A stretch of 64,000 nucleotides of DNA from Chryseobacterium sp. LJ668. Its GTDB lineage: Bacteria; Bacteroidota; Bacteroidia; Flavobacteriales; Weeksellaceae. A model generated the notes under the pieces. That model searched no databases. It was not told where the DNA came from and saw nothing but the letters and a program-made list of their open reading frames with translations. The stretch lies in assembly GCF_019613955.1 (NCBI RefSeq), contig NZ_CP080443.1, positions 3,085,001-3,149,000 on the forward strand, read 5' to 3'. The position numbers and the translations under genes are program-made. This document shows positions 59,215 to 64,000 of the stretch, one piece after another. How positions within the stretch are numbered: the stretch's first letter is position 1; every line of letters starts with the position of its first letter.

Positions 59215-61026
59215 TTACTTAATATTAATATTGTAAGTAAAACCAATGTGAAACCATCTTTGAGGCATCGGAACACCAAAAGTTTCTGTATAATCGGAAT
59301 TGGTCACATTATTAATTAAAGCATAAATAGAAAAATTATCTTTATTAAAGCTTATTTTTTCATCCAGAAGATTATAGCTTCCTAAATTTACCCGTTCGTT
59401 GTATCTGTAAACTAACTCGTTTGTAAAATTTTTCAGAAATTTCGTTTGCAATTTCGCAACGAACTGATGTTTCAGATTATCAAGTACATATCTTGAATAA
59501 CCTTCATTAAATTGTTTAAATTTATTATCTAAAAAAGTATAACCTAAACTATATTTCACCCAACCAAAAACTTGGTGATCAAATTCAGCTTCAATACCTT
59601 TTATTTCAGTATCTCCAACGTTTTTAGCGTACCAAACCGGATCTTGTAAAGAATTTTTCACCCAATCGATCGCATCTTTGGAGCCCCGGTAAAACCCACT
59701 GACCTTTGCTAATATATTTTTATTCTGAAACTGATATCCTACCTCTGCATACAATGCGCTTTCAGGAAGAAGTTCAGTATTTCCCTGTTCTGTTTTACTG
59801 GTATAATAAAGGTCTGTAAAAGTTGGAACACGGTGTACTTTCGAAATATTTCCGTAAATTTTATTGTTCTCAAAGAAAGAATATCCTACATCTAAACCCG
59901 GATAAAAGAAATTTCCTTCATTAGAATAATTTGCCCAGGAAATTCCAGGTGTTATATTTAATTTTTTATCCAACAAAGAAAAATGATGCTCAAAAAAAAC
60001 CTGAGAAACAAATCGTTCCCTGTGACCCAAATTGTTGCTTGCTAAAAACTCTTTTCTCAACTCAATACCTAAACCGGTGGTACCTAGATTTGAAGTGTAA
60101 CTTGAATTCACTTCTCCACCCACGTTGTTTCCGATATGCATGTTTCGGTAAATCTCAGGCTTTTCCCTGTTAAAAAGATACATATCCTGTCCTCTTCTCC
60201 AGTAAACATTTGAGTTTAATTTAAATTTGTCGAAACTTTGCTGGTAAGCCAAACTTACAATAGAAGCCTGAAGTTCCTCATATTGTTCTGTAGCATTGGG
60301 TGAAGAATAAAAACCGTTGGCTCCGAATTTTTTTTCAGAAATACCGGCTTGCAATCTGATGCTTCCGTCTTTTATTTTTAATTGATTCTGATAGAAAACA
60401 TTTCTCATTTCAAAATCAGTATTGTGTCGGTAACCTTCTGAAGAATTTGTAGTCGCCTGTAAAAGATTAGAAAATTTTTCATTTCCAAAATTGGCATTTA
60501 AACCAAGCCCATACGTTTTGTAATCGCCTGCCTCCGCTCGTATTTTTACTCTTTTACCCGGATTTGCTTTCGTAATGATGTTAATAGCTCCTGCATATGC
60601 ATTCTGTCCAAAACGTCTTGCTGCAGGACCTTTAATTATTTCAATCCGCTCAACATCTTCAAGATCTACGGGAACATTCAGCGAGTTGTGACCGGTTTGC
60701 GAATCATTTATTCTAATTCCGTTGAGAAGCAAAAGAACCTGCTCAAAAGAGCTGCCGCGGAAGCCAATATCACTTTGAACTCCATTTGCTCCTCTCCTTC
60801 TGATATCCATTCCAGGAATTTGCTGAAGAATTTCATCGATACTTGTTGCAGGTGAATTCAAAATATCTGCTCTCGTAATGACAGAAATATTTTGATTGGC
60901 ATTTTTATAAGGAGTTGAAATAAATTTTCCCTGAATTTCTATAGAATCAATTTCTGAAGTTTTTTCCTGAGCATTCAGACTGTAAAATCCGCTGAGGAAA
61001 AAAGCTGCAAGCAGTTGCTTTTTCAT
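59215..61026 (-). CDS. TonB-dependent outer membrane receptor
   Basis: 603 residues from the ATG at 61026 (MKKQLLAAFFLSGFYSLNAQ, a clean signal peptide). An ATG 30 nt upstream lies over the promoter box at 61054-61061 and is rejected. The plug domain runs from about residue 30 to 150 (ISVITRADILNSPATSIDEI, QQIPGMDIRRRG, RRFGQNAYAGAINIITKA) and a 22-strand barrel follows, ending FHIGFTYNINIK. The plug resembles BtuB-type receptors, but no cobalamin riboswitch is seen. It takes up an unknown ligand using TonB energy. DUF2490 gene downstream. Confidence 0.9.
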   Translation of the reverse strand: MKKQLLAAFFLSGFYSLNAQEKTSEIDSIEIQGKFISTPYKNANQNISVITRADILNSPATSIDEILQQIPGMDIRRRGANGVQSDIGFRGSSFEQVLLLLNGIRINDSQTGHNSLNVPVDLEDVERIEIIKGPAARRFGQNAYAGAINIITKANPGKRVKIRAEAGDYKTYGLGLNANFGNEKFSNLLQATTNSSEGYRHNTDFEMRNVFYQNQLKIKDGSIRLQAGISEKKFGANGFYSSPNATEQYEELQASIVSLAYQQSFDKFKLNSNVYWRRGQDMYLFNREKPEIYRNMHIGNNVGGEVNSSYTSNLGTTGLGIELRKEFLASNNLGHRERFVSQVFFEHHFSLLDKKLNITPGISWANYSNEGNFFYPGLDVGYSFFENNKIYGNISKVHRVPTFTDLYYTSKTEQGNTELLPESALYAEVGYQFQNKNILAKVSGFYRGSKDAIDWVKNSLQDPVWYAKNVGDTEIKGIEAEFDHQVFGWVKYSLGYTFLDNKFKQFNEGYSRYVLDNLKHQFVAKLQTKFLKNFTNELVYRYNERVNLGSYNLLDEKISFNKDNFSIYALINNVTNSDYTETFGVPMPQRWFHIGFTYNINIK

Positions 61027-61053
61027 ATTTATTTTAGTTTTATTTAAAGCTTC

Positions 61054-61061
61054 CAAAATTA
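61054..61061 (-). promoter_or_regulatory. Promoter -7 element of the TonB receptor gene
   Basis: TAATTTTG on the minus strand, exact TAnnTTTG match, 27 nt before the ATG at 61026. A TTG 17 nt further upstream may serve as -33. It makes the upstream ATG of the frame an unlikely start. Confidence 0.62.
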
Positions 61062-61099
61062 GAAGACTTTATCAAAACCAAAAAATGATACATATCATA

Positions 61100-61131
61100 A
61101 AAAAAAGACACAGTATTCTGTGTCTTTTTTT
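61100..61131. terminator. Terminator after the 16-codon ORF
   Basis: 14-bp stem AAAAAAAGACACAG/CTGTGTCTTTTTTT with a 4-nt loop. On the minus strand it follows the small ORF by 20 nt and has a run of T. It lies upstream of the TonB receptor promoter, so the small ORF is a separate transcript or a leader. On the plus strand it has no gene to end. Confidence 0.85.
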
Positions 61132-61151
61132 GAGGGCATTACGGGAAAATT

Positions 61152-61202
61152 TTATCTTTTGGTCATCAAATATGTAATAAAGTGTTTAAACAGTGTTTTC
61201 AT
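61152..61202 (-). CDS. Candidate 16-codon small ORF with its own terminator
   Basis: ATG at 61202-61200 opens MKTLFKHFITYLMTKR, ended by TAA at 61154-61152. Upstream, a TTG (61255-61253) with a 20-nt spacer and TAAATTGC at 61232-61225 make a weak promoter. A strong terminator follows 20 nt later. The peptide is basic and amphipathic. It might be a small protein, a leader peptide or part of an sRNA; nothing decides between these. The existence of the terminator argues that something is transcribed here. Confidence 0.45.
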   Translation of the reverse strand: MKTLFKHFITYLMTKR

Positions 61203-61261
61203 ATTTTAGTATTTTATGGTACATGCAATTTACATATTATTTAAACATAAAGCAATATGAT

Positions 61262-61479
61262 ACAACTAAATACATTTATTTTTTCGTAAATATATCTCAC
61301 AGAATTGATAATTAGTGACTTAAATTTTAACATGGTCTAAAAAAATGTTAACAAAGTGAATTATTGTACGAAATTTAAACCATAAGAACTTAAAATTATT
61401 TTGAATTTATGATGCGTAAAAGTCATATTATGATCAAAATCGCTCTAAAATTACTTCGAAAATTCCGATTTAAAATTCG
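61262..61479. other. Non-coding upstream region of uvrA, nothing further recognised
   Basis: About 220 nt of AT-rich DNA between the small ORF region and the uvrA promoter. There is a short inverted repeat TTAACAT/ATGTTAA around 61327-61353. No ORF, RNA motif or LexA-box-like sequence was seen. Confidence 0.5.
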
Positions 61480-61487
61480 TATTTTTG
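61480..61487 (+). promoter_or_regulatory. uvrA promoter -7 element
   Basis: TATTTTTG, exact TAnnTTTG match, 17 nt before the uvrA ATG. No TTG at the usual distance. Confidence 0.5.
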
Positions 61488-61504
61488 TTAGTCTTAATTT
61501 TACT

Positions 61505-64000
61505 ATGACTCCAATTACAGAAATAGATATAAAAAAACAGGTTTTCGTTAAGAATGCTCATCTTAACAATCTGAAACACATTGATGTATTAATTCCTAAA
61601 AATAAATTAATTGTCATCACAGGAGTTTCCGGCAGCGGAAAATCTTCACTGGCTTTTGACACGATTTATGCTGAAGGTCAAAGACGATATGTGGAAAGCC
61701 TGAGTTCGTATGCCCGTCAGTTTCTAGGCAAACTAGAAAAGCCTAAAGTTGATGACATTAAAGGTTTGGCGCCTTCGATTGCAATTCAGCAGAAAGTAAT
61801 CTCATCAAATCCTCGCTCCACGGTAGGAACTTCTACAGAGATTTATGATTACATGAAGCTTCTCTTTGCAAGAATCGGTCGAACTTTTTCTCCTGTTTCG
61901 GGTGGGGAAGTAAAAAAAGATTCGGTTTCTGACGTCATTGATTTTATTAAATCAGCAAAAAGTGACACCGCATTTCTATTGACGGCACCTTTAGATTATG
62001 ACATTGAGAATTTTACTGAAAATCTAAATATTCTGAAGCTTGCAGGTTTTACAAGACTTGAAGTCAACGGAAATGTTGCAGGAATCGAAGATTTGGAAAG
62101 TTTCGGGTTTACTCCTGAGAAAACAATGGTCATTAATCTGGTAATCGACCGTTTTTCGTATGAAGATGATGAAAATTTTCTTCAGCGTTTGGCAGATTCC
62201 ATTCAAATGGCTTTTTATGAAGGACGTGGTTATTGTTCGTTAAAAAATATAGAAACCGGAGAAAAAAGAGATTTCTCCAACAAATTTGAGCTTGATGGGC
62301 TCGAATTTCTGGAACCGAATGTTCATTTTTTCAGCTTTAATAATCCTTACGGAGCTTGTCCGACCTGTGAAGGTTATGGTAAAGTTATCGGAATTGATGA
62401 AGATTTAGTGATTCCGAACAAAGCATTATCTGTTTTTGAAGATACTGTAGCTTCTTGGAGAGGTGAAACGATGAGCGAATGGAAAAAAGATTTCATTAAA
62501 AAAGCAAAAGACTTCCCTATTCATAAGCCCTATCATCAATTGACCAAAGAGCAGAAAAATTATCTCTGGAAAGGTGATGGAAGCAAAAATTTCCCTTCGT
62601 TGAATAATTTCTTCAATATGCTTGAGGAAAATTTATATAAAATTCAGTACCGCGTAATGCTGTCCCGTTATCGTGGAAAAACACTTTGCCCTACCTGTGA
62701 AGGTCTGCGTTTGCGTGAGGAGACTACTTGGGTCAGGATTGACGGACACAATATCCAGTCGATGATTGAACTGCCTTTGGATGAACTGTCACCTATGATC
62801 AGCAGTTTAAAACTGTCTCAGCACGATAAAGATATTGCTAAAAGATTGTTATATGAAATCACTACACGTCTAGAGTTTTTACTAAAAGTCGGTTTAGGAT
62901 ATTTATCAATTAACAGAACATCCAACACGCTTTCCGGCGGGGAGAGCCAGAGAATTAACCTTGCAACGAGTTTGGGAAGTTCGTTGGTGGGTTCTATTTA
63001 TATTTTGGATGAACCATCGATTGGATTGCACTCTCGTGATACAGAAAACCTGATTGGCGTTTTAAAAAATCTTCGCGATTTAGGTAACACCGTTATTGTC
63101 GTAGAACATGACGAAGACGTGATGAGAGCTGCAGATTACATCATTGATATTGGTCCGGAAGCAGGTTATTTGGGTGGCGAATTAGTCTTTGCAGGAGATT
63201 ATAAAGAATTAAAATCTGCTGATACATTGACTTCAAAATATTTAACAGGCAGATTAGAAATCAAAGTTCCCGAAAAGCGCAGAAAAGCAAAAGAATTTAT
63301 CCACATCAAAGGGGCTAGAACCAACAATCTTAAAAATATTGATGTCGATGTTCCGTTAGAAAGTTTAGTGGTGATTTCAGGAGTTTCCGGAAGCGGAAAA
63401 TCTACTTTGATGAAAGAAATCTTGACCAATGAAATTCAGATTCAGCTGGGAATGGGCGGCAAAAAAGGTGATTATGATTCTGTAGAGTTTCCTAAAAAAC
63501 TGATAAAAAATATCGAACTGATTGATCAAAACCCGATCGGTAAATCTTCAAGATCAAACCCAGTCACCTATCTGAAGGCCTATGACGATATCAGAGATCT
63601 CTATTCTAAGCAAAAGATGTCTAAAATGATGGGTTACAAACCGAAACATTTTTCTTTCAACGTTGATGGCGGAAGATGTGACGAATGTAAAGGTGAAGGC
63701 GTAATCAATGTTTCGATGCAGTTTATGGCAGATATCGAGCTGGAATGCGAAACCTGCAAAGGAACCCGTTTTAAAAACGAAATCCTTGAAGTGAGATTTG
63801 ACGAAAAAAACATTTCAGATATTCTCCACATGACCGTAGATGAAGCACTGACGTTTTTTAAAGATAATAAAGAAGATAAAATCGTGACAAAACTGACCCC
63901 TCTTCAAGAAGTCGGTTTGGGTTATCTGCAGTTGGGGCAAAGCTCTTCTACTCTTTCCGGTGGAGAAGCGCAGCGTGTGAAACTTGCTTCGTTTCTGGTA
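61505..64000 (+). CDS. uvrA: UvrA, excinuclease ABC subunit A (partial, C-terminus outside the window)
   Basis: 832 codons of the gene are present, from the ATG at 61505; the window ends before its stop. Two ABC modules: Walker [10 protein letters not shown] near residue 40, ABC signature [22 protein letters not shown], then second Walker [10 protein letters not shown] and [13 protein letters not shown] at the edge. Zinc-binding [16 protein letters not shown] and [14 protein letters not shown] pairs are seen. UvrA dimers scan DNA for bulky damage and load UvrB. Only the last 100 or so residues are missing. Confidence 0.97.
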   Translation, partial: MTPITEIDIKKQVFVKNAHLNNLKHIDVLIPKNKLIVITGVSGSGKSSLAFDTIYAEGQRRYVESLSSYARQFLGKLEKPKVDDIKGLAPSIAIQQKVISSNPRSTVGTSTEIYDYMKLLFARIGRTFSPVSGGEVKKDSVSDVIDFIKSAKSDTAFLLTAPLDYDIENFTENLNILKLAGFTRLEVNGNVAGIEDLESFGFTPEKTMVINLVIDRFSYEDDENFLQRLADSIQMAFYEGRGYCSLKNIETGEKRDFSNKFELDGLEFLEPNVHFFSFNNPYGACPTCEGYGKVIGIDEDLVIPNKALSVFEDTVASWRGETMSEWKKDFIKKAKDFPIHKPYHQLTKEQKNYLWKGDGSKNFPSLNNFFNMLEENLYKIQYRVMLSRYRGKTLCPTCEGLRLREETTWVRIDGHNIQSMIELPLDELSPMISSLKLSQHDKDIAKRLLYEITTRLEFLLKVGLGYLSINRTSNTLSGGESQRINLATSLGSSLVGSIYILDEPSIGLHSRDTENLIGVLKNLRDLGNTVIVVEHDEDVMRAADYIIDIGPEAGYLGGELVFAGDYKELKSADTLTSKYLTGRLEIKVPEKRRKAKEFIHIKGARTNNLKNIDVDVPLESLVVISGVSGSGKSTLMKEILTNEIQIQLGMGGKKGDYDSVEFPKKLIKNIELIDQNPIGKSSRSNPVTYLKAYDDIRDLYSKQKMSKMMGYKPKHFSFNVDGGRCDECKGEGVINVSMQFMADIELECETCKGTRFKNEILEVRFDEKNISDILHMTVDEALTFFKDNKEDKIVTKLTPLQEVGLGYLQLGQSSSTLSGGEAQRVKLASFLV

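Noticed and set aside
59215..61260. Cobalamin riboswitch upstream of the BtuB-like TonB receptor
   Set aside because: No B12-box-like core or long conserved leader could be seen; the leader from the promoter at 61054 is only about 25 nt.
1..64000. CRISPR arrays, insertion sequences, integrases and rRNA genes
   Set aside because: Looked for on both strands; no regularly spaced repeats, transposase-like ORFs or rRNA sequence were seen.

Overview
The window looks like chromosomal DNA of a Bacteroidota bacterium, class Flavobacteriia, most like Chryseobacterium or a close Weeksellaceae relative. The support is AT-rich DNA, Bacteroidota promoters of the TTG-N18-20-TAnnTTTG type in front of many genes, a type IX secretion gene (porQ) next to cmk, a TamL-type BamA homologue, a fused CcsBA, and a histidine operon in the order G-D-C-B-H-A. 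No rRNA, insertion sequence, integrase, prophage or CRISPR array was found. The only RNA gene seen is a tRNA-Ala. Assignments come from reading the sequence; no database search was possible.

Layout. 1-5490: the histidine operon on the minus strand (hisA is cut by the window edge), preceded by a promoter, a 15-residue leader peptide with HHYHH and a terminator/antiterminator pair, a textbook-style attenuator. 5492-10306: dapD followed by four envelope-polysaccharide genes. 10428-12326: NlpC/P60 peptidase, an unrecognised Bacteroidota-type protein, a small lipoprotein and tRNA-Ala. 12523-18744: a GbsR/MarR-like regulator with a complete RND tripartite efflux pump. 18867-24436: a GNAT enzyme, DUF2007, a lysine-degradation pair (lat, pcd), small proteins and an SPFH protein. 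24635-35490: ccsBA divergent from ftsK, then LolA-like and LptF/G-like genes and several secreted proteins of unknown role. 35550-40139: pyrH-frr, porQ-cmk and a YtxH/holin-like membrane-stress cluster. 40206-48306: an RNA methyltransferase overlapping head to head with tamL, a SanA/YdcF protein, a ferredoxin-type reductase, a TlpA-like thioredoxin and an iron-type ABC transporter without a binding protein. 48333-55910: a MarR-controlled fatty-acid beta-oxidation operon (marR-fadN-fadA-fadE) carrying two foreign-looking insertions. 55995-64000: an ArsR operon with twin operators, a nucleotide HD hydrolase, DUF2490, a TonB-dependent receptor, a tiny ORF with its own terminator, and the start of uvrA.

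The most notable items are: (1) the his leader-peptide attenuator; (2) the fad operon with an abortive-infection-like membrane protein between fadN and fadA, and a four-helix-bundle (S23/IVP-type) ORF framed by a 15-bp inverted repeat between fadA and fadE; (3) twin palindromic operators in front of marR and in front of arsR; (4) a DoxX gene ended early by an in-frame TGA at the position of a probable conserved arginine; (5) a 16-codon ORF with its own terminator upstream of the TonB receptor. Candidates 2 and 5 are the closest to something undescribed.
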